From Adiantum capillus-veneris (taxonomy: Eukaryota; Streptophyta; Polypodiopsida; Polypodiales; Pteridaceae): a stretch of DNA of 64,000 nt. Under the pieces are notes generated by a model. That model worked only from the letters and a program-made list of their open reading frames with translations. It was not told the origin of the DNA and ran no database searches. The stretch is from the NCBI GenBank assembly GCA_014529385.2, contig CM043947.1, forward strand, positions 97,684,036 through 97,748,035, written 5' to 3'. Below, one piece after another: positions 25,892 through 38,474 of the stretch; positions within the stretch are counted from its first letter, which is position 1, and the number at the start of each line of letters is the position of its first letter. The position numbers and the translations under genes were made by a program.

Positions 25892-27032
25892 TGTTAGGAG
25901 TTTTTTGGAGCAAGGGATTGCGCATATGTACATACCCATGCATGGTGCATCAAATAAAGGATTCCCCATTTTCCAGAGCCAGGTGGTTACGTGGGGCCCA
26001 CATGTGTACAGGTAGGACAACATGTACATAGTGCATCGATTTTCATTGTCACCACTACCAGTGTGTTTTTTCTATAATAATGAGGAGTTGGTAGTGCGTA
26101 AAAATTCTTGAGTAATCTATCCACGGGCGGATGACATGAGGTAAGCAGGTGCGTCAGATGGCACCTAGTGGCGTCATGAGGTCGAATGAAGTCAATACTT
26201 GCACGTGGAGAAGTAAGGATACAACGTGGAGGTTTCTTTGTGATAATTATGACAAAAGGTCATCATGAGGAACATCTTCTGGGGCCACTTCACTTGGTGG
26301 CATGATGCATTATTGAAAAAGTTGAGTGTCAGGTGTGCGAAAGATGCAAAAAGGTGACAACTATGCACTGCGAGGCCACTTTTTGGCCTGTTCGGGGTCC
26401 GTTTGAGGTCAACTAAAAGTCCAAGGGTGTCCAACTAAAAAAGATAAGTGTGTGAACTGAAAAAACAGAGAGAAGACCAGAAAAAATGTGGAGAGAAGAG
26501 AAGAAACAACCGCAATTGTGTTTTTGTTGTTTGTGCAGCTTGTTTTGGCCATAAACTGCTCATCCGAGGTTTGATTTGAGCACTTTGACATTGTAGACTG
26601 GGGTTTTGGGCCGTTCCGGACGCGATGGCACTGTCCATTTTGCCAAATTTCTTAGTTTATTTTTACTGTTTTGGCTCTGTAAATTTCTCCTATGAGCGAA
26701 GCTTTTGCTCCAACTTGTGATTGTATCTGGCATATTTTACCCATATTGTGTGAGCTATTTGCCCCATTGGTGTTGGCCCAAGATCAATTGTATCTAAACA
26801 TCAGAAATTATCCTCTTTTGAGCTGAGTTTTTGGGTGTGTGTGTGTGTGTGTGTCTCTATGTGGAGTGGGTAAATGGGTAGTCTCTCTCCTCTCACTCCA
26901 TCGGTGTGTTCCCTGTCTCGGCCAGGTGGGTTTTAGAAGCCGAGTGGTGCCCCATAGTGTGTGTGTATCTCATCCTAAGAGTGTGTGTTGGGTCATTATA
27001 GAGGTGTTATGTGTGTTTGCATCCGGCTCACA
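25892..27032 (+). repeat. 5' LTR of gypsy1 (1141 bp)
   Basis: Begins TGTTAGGAG and ends GGCTCACA. About 93% identical to the 3' LTR over the first ~105 bases by eye, with length differences in a (GT)n tract near 26835-26855. Confidence 0.85.
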
Positions 27033-28073
27033 TTTTTTTGTTTCCCCCACTGAGGATCTTCTTCGAGTACCTTCTGCTTCGAGCTTTAAGCTTCGACACT
27101 CGGGATTACAGGTTGCAGATTATAGGGAAAGGTACAGGTGATTCACACAGGTACAGATAGCTGGAGTAGAGTGATACATTGGCAAATGGGAGTCACTTGC
27201 AGTTGCCGTGGGTATGCATCATTTGGCGCCTGTTTGAGCGCATCGTCTATTGGTATTGTAGGTTACTTGTGGAAACTGCCATTGTACGCCTTTGTGGAGC
27301 CATACTTGGTTTTATTTGGCAGTCCCAGCCATTTCTGAGATTGGGTCTGGAAAATATTCATTTCTGAGACTTGACTATATGAGATTTGCATAAGCCTTCG
27401 TGAGAGGGTCGATAGCGTGAGGTTTTATTGAGCTGGGGGATTCTCAAATGTGAGATCCTTTCGGTGATACAAGTGGCTAGAGCACCCATTTTGTGATCTC
27501 GCCATATGCTATGTACTAGTGATTCCTACTTGATGCTCGGGGTCTATTGTTGGCAGTTTATGCATACATATAGTCTATATTTTGGGTTCTTACTGCTCTA
27601 CTTCTAGGGAAACTCAGCCAAAAATTTTCCAAGTTATGATGGCTGGTTTTTTGGTCTTTTAAGCCATTTATACTGTTATGTTGTTGGAATTCTGTCAAAA
27701 TCAGAGGATAAGTCAAGGGTGCCTTCTTGGGAGCTGCATCGTTGACTTTAATGGATGATCAAAACGGACCTCAATTCACTCCTTTTCATTTAACTCAAGG
27801 AATCCAGATAAATGTTCATGTGTCCAGGAAGATTTTTTTCCAACAAGGCATAGTCTTTATGTTCGGTCCAAGAAGATTAAGAGAGATACTCGAATGTCCT
27901 TTGCCTGTTGTAATTCCGATGATTAACTATCAAAACTCATTTGATGTGCACATGTTTGTCCTTATCTAAAGTTGAGCTCCGTTAAATTTTCTAGGGATTG
28001 AGTCAGTCAAAAGTTTTGGGTTCTTGCACGTGTGTTGACAAGGGTTCTCAAAGCATCGTAACTTGGGTAGCCA
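27033..28073 (+). other. Gypsy1 leader with degraded primer-binding site
   Basis: TTTCCCCCACTGAGGAT at about 27041-27057 corresponds to the TGGTGCCCCCACTGAGGA of the gag-only element, with the TGG end eroded. The remaining ~1 kb is untranslated leader; the ORF at 27727-27969 has no motifs I know. Confidence 0.45.
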
Positions 28074-29030
28074 TGGCTTTCTCTTATCCAGAGTTTCATG
28101 GAAGAAGTGATGAAGATGTGGAAGACTTTTTAGAAAAGATGGAGGTTTCCTGCATTAGCAACCAGATCGATGACCCGATGTAGATGTTACATCTTCTCCA
28201 AATTTGTTTGAAGAGTGATGCACGAGTTTGGTCCAAAGCATTTGAAGAGGAGTTGCGTGTGGGTGATCCACCTGTAAGATTGAGTTGGGACAATCTAAGG
28301 CATGGATTGGAAGTGGAGTTTGTGAAGACAGAAGATGCTTACAAAGTGTGACAAGAAGTACAAGGTTTGGTGCGAAAGGAAGGTGAGTCAGTAGATGGGT
28401 ACATACGGAAGTTTTCATTGGCATGGGAGCGAATGTGCAAGGCCTAGAACCACAAGTATCCCCACCTGGCATGATGAAGAAGGACAGGTTCTTGGCTGGT
28501 CTTTGGGAGAATATACGTTGGAGAGTGGAGCTAAAGAAGCCTAGGACATGTGAAGATGCATTGGAAGTGGCAAGGAACAAAGAGTGGAAGCTGTGGAAAA
28601 TGAGCCGGCTAGAAGGTAGGGTCTTTGCCCATGAGGTCTGAATTTCAGTCTATGGACTCTTTACAAGGTCGCATGCCAGGGGTTCATCATGAACCAGTGG
28701 TTCCTGTTACTCCTCAGGTTATGCCAGTAGTGGCCACTACAACAGTGCAAGATGATGGGCTAAGACAAGACATGAGGCAAGTGGTAGATTTAATGAAGAA
28801 TCTCAGCCTCAACCTGCTAGGTCAAGTGGGAAATAATCGAGGTCGAGAGAGGTTTGCAAATCATCCAGGAGGTGAAGAAAGACCTAGGAATGGTGTTGGC
28901 CAAAGCAATGGTAGGTTCTGGAGGCAGACGCCCACATGTTATAATTGTGGAGAGTTGGACACATCAGCCCACAATGTGATAAGCCACCAAGGATGGGGGG
29001 AGACATGTATCCATTTCCAAAATAGGTGCT
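28074..29030 (+). pseudogene. gag of gypsy1 (broken)
   Basis: Gag of a Ty3/gypsy element, which would coat the element RNA. Recognisable parts are FSYPEFHGRSDEDVEDFLEK, then a helix-rich core (LCL.SDARVWSKAFEEEL, SWDNLRHGLEVEF), a basic stretch, and a damaged zinc knuckle CYNCGE...H near the end (about 28936). In-frame stops fall at about 28181 and 28349, and at least one frameshift at about 28440 moves the frame to the 28423-28641 segment and again to 28625-29030. About 320 codons, usual for the family. No functional Gag can be made. Confidence 0.75.
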
Positions 29031-29409
29031 AACTAGGTCAAATGATTATGGCATCAAAATTAAGGGGGAATAAGGAACAAGTGGATTAACCTAGGAGGAA
29101 AAGGGAAAGACAAAAGTGATAAGTGTAGTCACCTTGGAGAAGGCATCAAAGCTAGAGGATACATTAGTGATGCCTATTGGGAAGAGGATCATCGAGGACA
29201 AGGAAGGAAGAAGTGCACCAGGTCCAAGTAAGAAGAAGGTAAAGATCCATAAGGGCGAGGATGTCAAGGCCAAGAGGAAAAGGTGGGCTCGTCGCAAGTT
29301 TCATGTTTCAGATTTTCCACTAGGGGATGGGCAATTAAACTACGACTTAAAGGAGGATCGATCTGACAAAAGCAGGAAGGTAGATGTTACTTTTGGGTAG
29401 CTTATAGGG

Positions 29410-29901
29410 ATGGTGCCTAAGCTAAAGCGACAGTGGAAGAGGATGGATAACCCAATGGAGAGAGAGCCAGAGAGAGGTTCAGTGAAGGTGTTGGCAATGG
29501 ATGAGCCAGACATTTTCCCAATAGTAGATGTGTGGCACAAAAGAAAAAATCTGGGACAAGGTTATGTGGATGGTGGAGCCCAAATATGTGTTATAACACA
29601 TCCATGCGTTGAGAAGATGGGTCTTACAGTGACTGGGGTGTCAGGCTTCCGGATCAGATTGGCAAGCCATCAAAAAGTAAAATGTTTGGGTGTTGTAAAG
29701 AGCATAGAAGTGGAGGTGTATGATGCAAAGGTAGTGGTTGATTTTCATGTGATGCCAGCGGGGTTGGGATCATATCCTATGATATTGGGCAAACCATGGT
29801 TACGTGCAGTGAGATCTGTGCAATATTGGAGATGTGGTACGATTAGCCTTTATGGAAAGACAGGTGCCAAGAAGCTATATAATATGGACACAAGGAAATG
29901 A
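29410..29901 (+). pseudogene. Aspartic protease domain of gypsy1
   Basis: A 163-codon open stretch contains GYVDGGAQICVI, the retroviral-type protease active site (D-[ST]-G-A with the S/T replaced by G here), followed by the flap-like region and LGSYPMILGKPWLRAV, typical of the protease C-terminal part in Ty3/gypsy polyproteins. The protease would cut the Gag-Pol polyprotein. The replaced active-site residue and the stops on both sides suggest inactivity. Confidence 0.7.
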
Positions 29902-30106
29902 TTGGAGGATATTTATGAAGATGAGGACGAGTCTAGTGATGCAGACTATTCCACAATGACTAATGAGGACAGTGATAGTACTGCCAAAAGTGATGAGGAA
30001 GTTGATGTTGCATTTCCTTTGATGGACAAAGAAATCCAGGAGTCTGGTTTAGTTGCATTTTCAAATGAGGTTGAAGATGAAAGTGAAGGGCGTTATGAAG
30101 TGATTG
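29902..30106 (+). pseudogene. Acidic protease-RT linker of gypsy1, cut by Copia1
   Basis: Encodes an acidic stretch (DEDESSDADYS..., then EEVDVAFPLMDKEIQESG) in the position between protease and RT. It stops at GATTG (30102-30106), the target duplicate of Copia1; the gypsy frame resumes after 40486. Confidence 0.65.
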
Positions 30107-30226
30107 TGTTGAGATGTAGAGAGAAAGCGAGAGAGACGAGACAAGAGACACACCATATACGCTCCCAAAGACTGATTCATATTGAGGACAAGATACAAAT
30201 ATATAGGCAACTCCAAGCTCCGAGCA
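30107..30226 (-). repeat. 3' LTR of Copia1 (120 bp, with a ~24-bp deletion)
   Basis: Matches the other LTR with two differences over the first ~100 bases, then lacks about 24 bp relative to it before the end AGCTCCGAGCA. It starts TGTTGAGATG on the plus strand directly after GATTG. Confidence 0.8.
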
Positions 30227-30239
30227 CAAGAGGATGAAA

Positions 30240-31371
30240 CGTGACCCATTGAGGCCTTTGGTCAAAATGTCTGCAATCATCTGGTCACTTGGACAGTGTT
30301 CAACCATAATGGTTCCTTTGCGTACTTCATACCTGACATAATGATAATGGACAGCAATGTGCTTTGACTTATTATGTTGAACATAGTCTTTTGCAAGACT
30401 AATAGCACTTTGGTTGTCACACCGCAAGGGTGTGCTAGAAAGAGGAAAGTGACCAATATCAACCAGCATTTGTTGAAGCCAAATCAACTCACGAGCTGCA
30501 AGTGATGCTGCAACATATTCTGAATCAGTCGTAGAAACTGCAACACAACGTTGTTTCTTGCTGGTCCAAGAAACAAGACAACCATTTATAAAGAAGAAAT
30601 TTTCACTAGTAGATCGCATAGATAAATGTGAGCTTGCCCAGTCTGCATCTGTGTAACCCAAAAGAGAAAGAGATTGCATAGAATTCGATGTGAGTTGTCG
30701 TCGATAGACTAAACCAAAATCTGTAGTGCCTTTCAAGTATTTCAATACACGCTTTGCAGCAGACCAATGCTTAAGAGAAGGACATGCAAGATGTTGTCCA
30801 AGATAATTAGCAGTAAACAGAATATCAGGACGAGTGTTCATGCCAACAAACTGAAGACATCGAATCAAGTTAGCATAAGGTATATTTGTAACAAGTTGAC
30901 CGCCATTGTCAGAAGTATTCTTCGTAGAGCTCGCAAGACAAGGTGTGTTGGCTGAATGTGCAGATAATTCCATACCAAATTTTTGAATAGTATCTGTGAT
31001 AAACTTTGACTGTCGAAGGAATAAAATACCTTTTGTACAGTTCCGTTGCATTTGAATGCCAAGACAAGAGTGAATCTCTCCAAGATCTACCATATCGAAT
31101 GCAGAAGACAATAACTTTTTCACTTGCTGAAGAAATCCCAAATCATTGGAAACAAGGATGGTATCATCCACATAAAGAGCAAGAATCACAAAACTGCTAC
31201 CTTGGCATTTTTTGTATAAGTTGGGGTCTGACAAGCAAGAGATGAATCCTTTAGAGGTAAGAAAAAGATCAAATTTTGTATACCAGGCTCGTGAAGCTTG
31301 TTTGAGACCATATAGTGCCTTATGGAGTTGAGAAACAAAGTCTTCTTTACCTGGAATAACAAACCCTTCTG
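30240..31371 (-). pseudogene. Copia1 RT (second half) and RNase H
   Basis: The minus strand continues the Copia1 polyprotein after the Copia2 insertion. ALYGLKQASRAWYTK (offset frame, about 31310-31270), ALYVDDTILVS with the YVDD catalytic box (about 31170), then RNase H: LLGYTDADWASS, VSWTSKKQRCVAVSTTDSEY, HCDNQ-type RCDNQSAISLA and a C-terminal ADILTKGL. Reverse transcriptase copies the element RNA and RNase H removes it. One frame change lies near 31234. The end of the ORF reads into the LTR. Confidence 0.85.
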
Positions 31372-31693
31372 TGTAAAGAATGAGGATGCAAGAGAGCTAC
31401 ACAAGACAAGCACAAAGCACACAGAGATGGAAAGCTTCTTCTTCTTCTTCACAGAAAAGAGAGTACAAAATGACTAAGTGCTAAAGCTGAAAAGTAGCAC
31501 ATATGTACATGCGGTCACTGAGTGTGAACTCGCTAGAAGCGTACTAGGCTGGCACTATAAGTGTAGTCCAGCTGTAGAATCACTGGCAGAGATCCTCCGT
31601 GTCGGTCACCTAACGCGCCAGTGAGTAAATGCCGTAAGCGGCCAAGACCCGTAGTGGATGCCAGCTCAAGGTGTAGAGCTCAACATCTGAACA
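31372..31693 (-). repeat. 3' LTR of Copia2 (322 bp)
   Basis: Begins TGTAAAGAATG and ends ATCTGAACA on the plus strand; nearly identical to 36283-36604. Confidence 0.95.
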
Positions 31694-34600
31694 CTCCCCC
31701 TCGAGCTCTGCATGTCGCAGAGTCCAAGCATAGTCCGGAAACGTCGAAGCTTCTCAGCTCCGAGGGCCTTGATAAAGATATCCGCTATCTGCTCCTCTGT
31801 GCTGACGTAGACCAAGTCGATGTCGCCCGCCAACACTCGCTCTCGAACGTAGTGGTAATGGACCTCTATGTGTTTGGTCCTGGGATGGAACACTGGGTTC
31901 CTAGCCAACTGCATGCTACTGAGGTTGTCACAATGGATGAAAATCTGTTGGTCCACCTGCACTCCCAAGTCCTCAAGTAATGTGCGTAGCCAAGCTACCT
32001 CGCACGCCGCAACTGCTGCACCTCTGTACTCGGCCTCTGTGCTCGATAAAGCAACCGTAGGCTTCTTTTTGCTGCTCCAAGTAACAGCAGCACTCCCAAA
32101 AGAGAACATGAAGCCACTCGTAGATCTCCTATCAACAATGCTACCTGCCCAATCTGCATCTGTATACCCATACAATGCTAATGGTGCATCTGCTGCATAG
32201 AACAATGCGTAGTCAAGAGTACCTTGCACATACCTAAGTGTGTGTCGTACTCCATCCAAATGTGGCTTCCTCGGAAGTTGCATGAATTGACTCTCCAAGC
32301 CTACAGTGTAGCTCAAGTCTGGCCTCGTGATAGTCAAGTAGATTAGACTACCCACAATCTTCCTGTACATGTTGACATCCTCAACAACATCACCCTTCTC
32401 TGCACTCAGCTTTGCATTCACATCCAATGGAATAGAAATTGGCTTACAATCAGCCATACCATACTTTGACAACATGTCCAAAGCATACTGTCTCTGTGAT
32501 AGCCATACACCCTCTGGAGTCCTGATCACCTCAATGCCAAGAAAGTAGCGCAACTCGCCTAAATCTTTCATTTCAAACTCCTGTTTGAGAAGACCCTTCA
32601 CATGGTCAATCTCCATAGCATTGTCACCAACAATAATAAGGTCATCTACATATATGGTAATGACCACAATCCCCACATCACTCTCACGTACATAGAGTGA
32701 ATGATCAGCATGAGCTCTCCTAAAACCAATACTGACAAGATACTTGGCAATCCTGTCATACCATGCTCTAGAGCCCTGCTTCAACCCATACAAAGCTTTG
32801 AGAAGTCTGCATACATAATCTGGGTAACCTGGATCGACATAACCAGGTGGCTGATCCATATACACTTCCTCTTGCAACTCACCATTCAAGAAGGCATTCT
32901 TTACATCCATTTGATGCATAATCCATCCTCTAGATGCAGCCACTGCTATGACAGCTCTCACAGTCGTCATCTTTGCCACTGGAGCAAAGGTCTCCTCATA
33001 GTCTATGCCATACGTCTGTGCATAACCCTTTGCGACCAGCCTTGCCTTGTGACGCTCAATGTTACCATCAGCCTTATGCTTGGTTTTATACACCCATTTA
33101 CAGCCAATAGCTTTCTTGCCACTTGGCAATGGCACCAACTCCCATGTGTCATTTGCTTCCAATGCAGCCATCTCTTCATTCATTGCATCATCCCAATGCA
33201 CATTTCCAACTGCATCCTCAAAACATGTGGGCTCCACATCCTGTATCACCTTAGCCATGTAGGCTTGGTGATGCGCTAGATACCCATCATAAGTCAATTT
33301 CTGAACTAGATTTCTGACTCTATAAGATCTGCGCGGTCCTTGGTCACTCCTTTGCCCTCTAGCATCTTCTTGTACTTTCCTTACACAAGGTGTCCTGACA
33401 GCCGGAATTCCAAATTCCTCATCAAGACTTTGTTCAGAACCATCTGAATCCATGTCTACATGTGAAAAACCTGATGATGCATCAACCATAAAGGGAGGTT
33501 CATCAACCTTTTCCTTTCCTTTTCGTGATACATTCCCTGTACCTGTTGGTGGAGTAACCCGCGTACGTAGTCTACCATTCCATGGTTTCTCAACAGAGCC
33601 ACGAGAAGAGGACTCTTGTGGTCCACTCAAAACCTGTGACTGTGGCCTCACATTTTGTACAACCACATCATCTTTTACATCAGCCCCAATAGTGCCATGT
33701 GCATTACTGTACCAGCTGCTCATCTCATCAAAGACTACATCTCTGCTCACTCGTAATTCTCGTGTAGTAGGATTGTAGCACCTGTACCCCTTTTGTTCAA
33801 GGGAATATCCCACAAGAATACATTTCTCTGCTTTAGGATCCAATTTCCTACGCAACTCATCTGGTACATGCACGTAAGCTATGCAGCCAAACGCTTTCAA
33901 GTGTGCCAAATCAGGCTTTGTACCTGTAAACTTTTCCTCAGGTGTTACATCATGCACCGCAGCTGTAGGTGTCCTATTCATAATGTACACAGCTGTATTT
34001 ACAGCTTCAGCCTAGAAATGATGAGGCATGTTCTTCTCATTTATCAATGCACGTGCAACCTCTGCAATGTGCCTGTTTTTCCTTTCTGCGACCCCATTCT
34101 GCTGTGGAGTATATCTGCATGTAAACTGCCTGTGTATACCATGCATTCGCAGAAAATCTGAAAAATCATTGGAGAAGTACTCTCCCCCTCCATCTGACCT
34201 CAATGTCTTGATTTGCATATCTGTCTCCTTCTCAATCATGACTTTTAAGTCTTGAAAGTGACCAAACACTTCACTTTTGTTACGCATGAAGTAGACCCAT
34301 ACTTTCCTTGTATGGTCATCAATGAAAGAGACATAATACCTGCAACCATGTATACTTGCAGTATCGGTTGGACCCCAAGCATCTGTGTGCACCACCTCAA
34401 GTGGCCTTTTACATACATTGCGCTCATGTGGAAATGAGCCCTTTGACTGTTTTCCAAACTGGCATGCTGCACACACTTTATGCATACCATCCACCTTGAA
34501 TTTGGGCAAACCTTTTACAATCTGTTTTGATTGCATGCTACGCAATCTCTGCTCATTGACATGGCCAATGCGTTTGTGCCAAATGTCAACATCAGCCACA

Positions 34601-36015
34601 ACACCTGTGCCCTGTGCAAATAATGCAGCTTTTACCTCAGGTATGTCTACATTCAGCGTAAACATTCTGCCCACACATTTGCCCTCTGTGATCAGCTTAC
34701 AGCCATTCTGGAAATCTTCTACATAACAGCCATTTGGATTGAAGCGAACCTGCAAACCCTGCTCAACCATTTGTCCAACAAAAACAAGATTCTTTGTAAT
34801 GTTTGGGACATGAAGTACATCTGCTAAGTACTTTGATTTCCCACTCTTCGTATTTAGAGGTATGTCCCCTACATGAGCAATGGGGTGAGCTGTATCATCT
34901 CCTGTCTGCACATAGCCTGACACATCTGGTTTGCGCATATCTCTAAACCACTCTCCATGAGACGTCATGTGATTAGAGGCACCTGAATCCACATACCAAA
35001 CATCATCTTGGGTGGAATTCTCTGCAGTCATTGTATTCATTACATGCTGCATAACAAACATGCGCTCGTTTTTGCTGTCATCTGCATCTCTGCTAGTAGA
35101 TGCATAGTTGCCCTGTTCTCTCTTTCTACTTGCTTTTCCCTTTGGACAGTCACGTGACATGTGACCTCTTTCACCACAAGTCCAACATTCTCTACTATCT
35201 GGAGTATGTTGCTGCCTGCTTGATCCTGCACCACGACCTCTTTGACTCCCCCTGCCTTGAGACTGGTTTCCCCTGCCACTTGTATTGTTTTGATTTGATT
35301 GACCTTCCAGAAATTGGCCCCTGCAACCCCTTGGGCCTCGACCACGACCTCTACCTCTACCTCTGTTGGAGTTAGAATAGAAGGCCCGTTCAGAATTATT
35401 TCTGCCATGAGAAGAAGATGTGTCAAGGTTCTTCTCCTCAAGAATAAGCATAGAAATCAAATCTTGGAACACGGGGATGTCGTCTCTTGTATTCATGGAA
35501 GACCTAAAATGTACATACTCCTATCCTAGACCATCCAAACATGCACGGACAATGTCATCGTCTTCCACTGAGACTTTAATAGATCCAAGAGCCTCAATGA
35601 TACTCTTGATCTTCAAAGCATAATCATTGATGGAGAGGTTGTTCCTCTTAACCTGATTTAGCTCCGACTTTAGTTGAAGCTTCATGGCCTTGGTGTTCAC
35701 CTCGAACACTCTGCCTAAGTTTCTCCATGCAACGGCGGGGGTTTCAGCATCCTATAGATAGCCCATCATGCCATCTGTGATGCTCATAGACAGCTAATAC
35801 ATCACTTTGCTCTGGCCTTGTTGCCAGTCCCTCAAAGCTTTCCTTTGTTCTGCTGTAGCATTTGCCTCGGGAATCTCTGGTTCCTTTTCATTGTCTCCTT
35901 CTATATAGTCCCAATAACCTTTTCCTTTTAGGAAATTTGTTATTCTGAACTTCCATGCAGGGTAGTTATTTTTCTCAAGCTTCTTAGTAACAATGTGACT
36001 GAAACCGTCAGACAT
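31666..36015 (-). pseudogene. Copia2 gag-pol polyprotein with four TAG stops
   Basis: ATG at 36013-36015 (MSDGFSHIVTKKLEKNNYP). In order: Gag N-terminus with YPAWKFRI; zinc knuckle CWTCGERGHMSRDC; protease WYVDSGASNHMT; integrase zinc-binding H/C residues (WHKRIGHV...CAACQFGK) and catalytic D,D,E (VHTDAWGP, RSDGGGEY, AERKNR); RT with KARLVAKGYAQ, ALYGLKQGSRAWY and YVDDLIIVGD; RNase H with YGYTDADWAG and ADIFIKAL. TAG stops are at 35794-35796, 35752-35754, 35521-35523 (Gag) and 34012-34014 (integrase, at the conserved Trp of HHFWAEA). The rest is intact, so the element died recently. Confidence 0.9.
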
Positions 36016-36282
36016 CTTGAAGCACTAAGACAAAATAGCTGCAATCCGCAAAAACCTGCAAATCTGCTGAACCTCCTATCGTGGTTCCTGTAACGCTTTC
36101 TACACTCAACGAGTGTCCACAATCAAGTGTTTCACAACCACTATACTTGTACAGTAAATCTCTGTATACTGCACTTTGGAAACCTGTTCAGAAACTCGGC
36201 ATCTGGTCGTGGATTGCGAACGAAGGGATTGTGATGCTCTTGCTCTCTTAGCCTCTCTTGCCTGCACCAGGATCTGATACCA

Positions 36283-36604
36283 TGTAAAGAATGAGGATGC
36301 AAGAGAGCTACACAAGACAAGCACAAAGCACACAGAGATGGAAAGCTTCTTCTTCTTTTTCACAGAAAAGAGAGTACAAAATGACTAAGTGCTAAAGCTG
36401 AAAAGTAGCACATATGTACATGCGGTCACTGAGTGTGAACTCGCTAGAAGCGTACTAGGCTGGCACTATAAGTGTAGTCCAGCTGTAGAATCACTGGCAG
36501 AGATCCTCCGTGTCGGTCACCTAACGCGCCAGTGAGTAAATGCCGTAAGCGGCCAAGACCCGTAGTGGATGCCAACTCAAGGTGTAGAGCTCGACATCTC
36601 AACA
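36283..36604 (-). repeat. 5' LTR of Copia2 (322 bp)
   Basis: The LTR adjacent to the PBS (TGGTATCAGATCC on the minus strand, at about 36270-36282). Its minus strand begins TGTTGAGATGTCG and ends TCTTTACA. Confidence 0.95.
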
Positions 36605-36625
36605 TTCTGGTTGTTCCATATAAAT

Positions 36626-38474
36626 TTATTCTTCCAAGTCACCATTAAGAAAAGCAGTTCGCACATCCATTTGATGAGCTTCTAAATCAAATTGAACAGC
36701 AAATGCCAATAAAACTCGAACACTTGTAATGCAAACAACTGGTGAAAAAGTCTCTTGATAATCAACACCAGCTACTTGGGAGTAACCTTTTGCAACTAAA
36801 CGCGCCTTGAACTTGTCAGAAGATCTATCTGCTTTTACTTTTGTCTTATACACCCACTTACATTTAATAGTTGTATGACCAGGAGGTAATTCAGTTAGTA
36901 TCCATGTATCTTTAGAGATAAGAGAACCGTACTCTGCTTCCATAGCCTCTTGCCATTGATCCTTTTGTGGTGAAGAGATAGCTTCATCATAAGTAACAGG
37001 ATCTTCAGAAGTAGAAAAAGCATTATCAGCAATATCGTCATCATAAACATGACATGAGCCAAGTTCAAAATCAATAGGCAGATCAACAAAAATATCAGTA
37101 TCATCACTGGCAACATTTGGAATGGATGGTTGTGAAGAGGAAAGTTTCTCTATAGGAAGAGTTTCATCTTCTGAAAGAAATGAAAAAGCCTGAAGCAATG
37201 ATTTAGTATCATCAGAATCGTCCATGGACCATGAGCCTCCCATAAGCTGTTCGTTAAAAGTAGCATCACGATTCACAATTACTTTCTTGGAGGAAGGGTC
37301 ATAGTATTTGTATCCTTTGGAAGTGTCAGAATATCCAATAAAAATAACTTTAAGACCAGGAGCATCAAGCTTTGTTTGTGTTTCTTTGGGAACATGAATA
37401 TAAGCAATACATCCAAAGGTTCGAAAATGAGATACAGAAGGAATGTTACTTGTCCATGCTGTGATGGGTATCTTACCAGAGAGTGCAGTAGTAGAAAGAT
37501 GATTCTGAATAAATGCTGCTGTCAAAGTAGCTTCAGCCCAGAAAACACGAGATAAGCCAGAATTAATCAGCATACATCTTACAGCATTGAGAATAGTGCG
37601 ATTCTTTCGTTCAGCAACACCATTCTGTTGAGGCGAATATGGAATAGTGTGTTCATGATGAATTCCACTGTCAGCACAGTAACTCACAAACTCTCGAGAA
37701 ACATATTCGCCTCCATATATTGTCACTAAGAAGCTTCTTAAGGCGACCACCAGTTTGAAGTTCCGCAGCCTTGTGGAATTGTTTGAAAACAGATAAGGCT
37801 TCAGATTTTTGTCTAAGTAGAAATATAGTCATATACCTTGAGAAATCATCAATGAAAGTAATGAAGTAGCGATATTGTGATCTCGAAGAAGGTAGAGGTC
37901 CACATATATCAGTATGAACAAGATCCAATATGTCATGAGAATGAGTTGTATTTGAAAGAGGAAATGGTTTATGATTGTGTTTCCCAAGAGCACAAAATTC
38001 ACAAATTCCCATATGGGGATGGGCTTTAAGATCCATGCCATGAACGAGATCACGACGTTGAAGATCAAGGAGTTTTGAGAAATCAGCATGAACAAAACGG
38101 TGATGCCATACTTTGCAATCATGATCACCTGGAGCAGTGACAATATTTGCTACAACATCGTTGAGAGAGAGTTCAAACAAATTACCGTTTCGAGGAGCAG
38201 TGGCTATAGCCTGTCCATCTTTCTCAATTCGGCATTTGGTATGATCAAATCCAACAAACAGACCAAGATCAACAAGTCTAGCAACTGAAAGAAGATTACG
38301 TTGAAGATCTGGTACATGTAATACTCCTCGCAAAATTCGAGTGGAAGAAGATAAGGTACCAAGATATAAGTCTCCAATACCCTTTACTTGACAAGTAGTA
38401 TCATCAGCAAGATAAACAACACGTTGAACTGGCAGTGGATGATAGTTATGGAGCCACTTAGACTGATATGTCAT
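36626..38474 (-). pseudogene. Copia1 integrase and RT (first half)
   Basis: 38474-37671 encodes the integrase N-terminal part: VLHVPDLQRNLLSV, the zinc-binding HHRF...H...CEFCALGKH, and the first catalytic Asp in LVHTDICGPL. A frameshift at about 37715, inside the second-Asp motif (LLSDN/GGEY), moves to the 37750-36626 frame with PQQNGVAERKNR (catalytic Glu), the FRTFGCIAYIHVP region and RT start (KCKWVYKTKVKAD, KARLVAKGYSQ, MDVRTAFLNGDLEE). A TAA at 36626-36628 ends this frame just before the TTCTG where Copia2 inserted. Confidence 0.85.

Larger units (their letters stand above)
31372..36604 (-). mobile_element. Copia2: young Ty1/copia retrotransposon nested in Copia1
   Basis: Two 322-bp LTRs (36283-36604 5', 31372-31693 3' on the minus strand) differ at 4 positions by my count. 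A perfect TSD TTCTG lies at 31367-31371 and 36605-36609. The minus strand inside the 5' LTR reads TACA/TGGTATCAGATCC (PBS), and before the 3' LTR is CTCGAGGGGGAG (PPT). The internal region is one frame of ~1450 codons (36015-31666) interrupted only by four TAG codons, with no frameshift. It splits the RT gene of Copia1. It is the most recent large insertion in the stack. Confidence 0.95.

Noticed and set aside
32701-33279. 192-codon plus-strand ORF in Copia2
   Set aside because: Antisense shadow of the RT domain.
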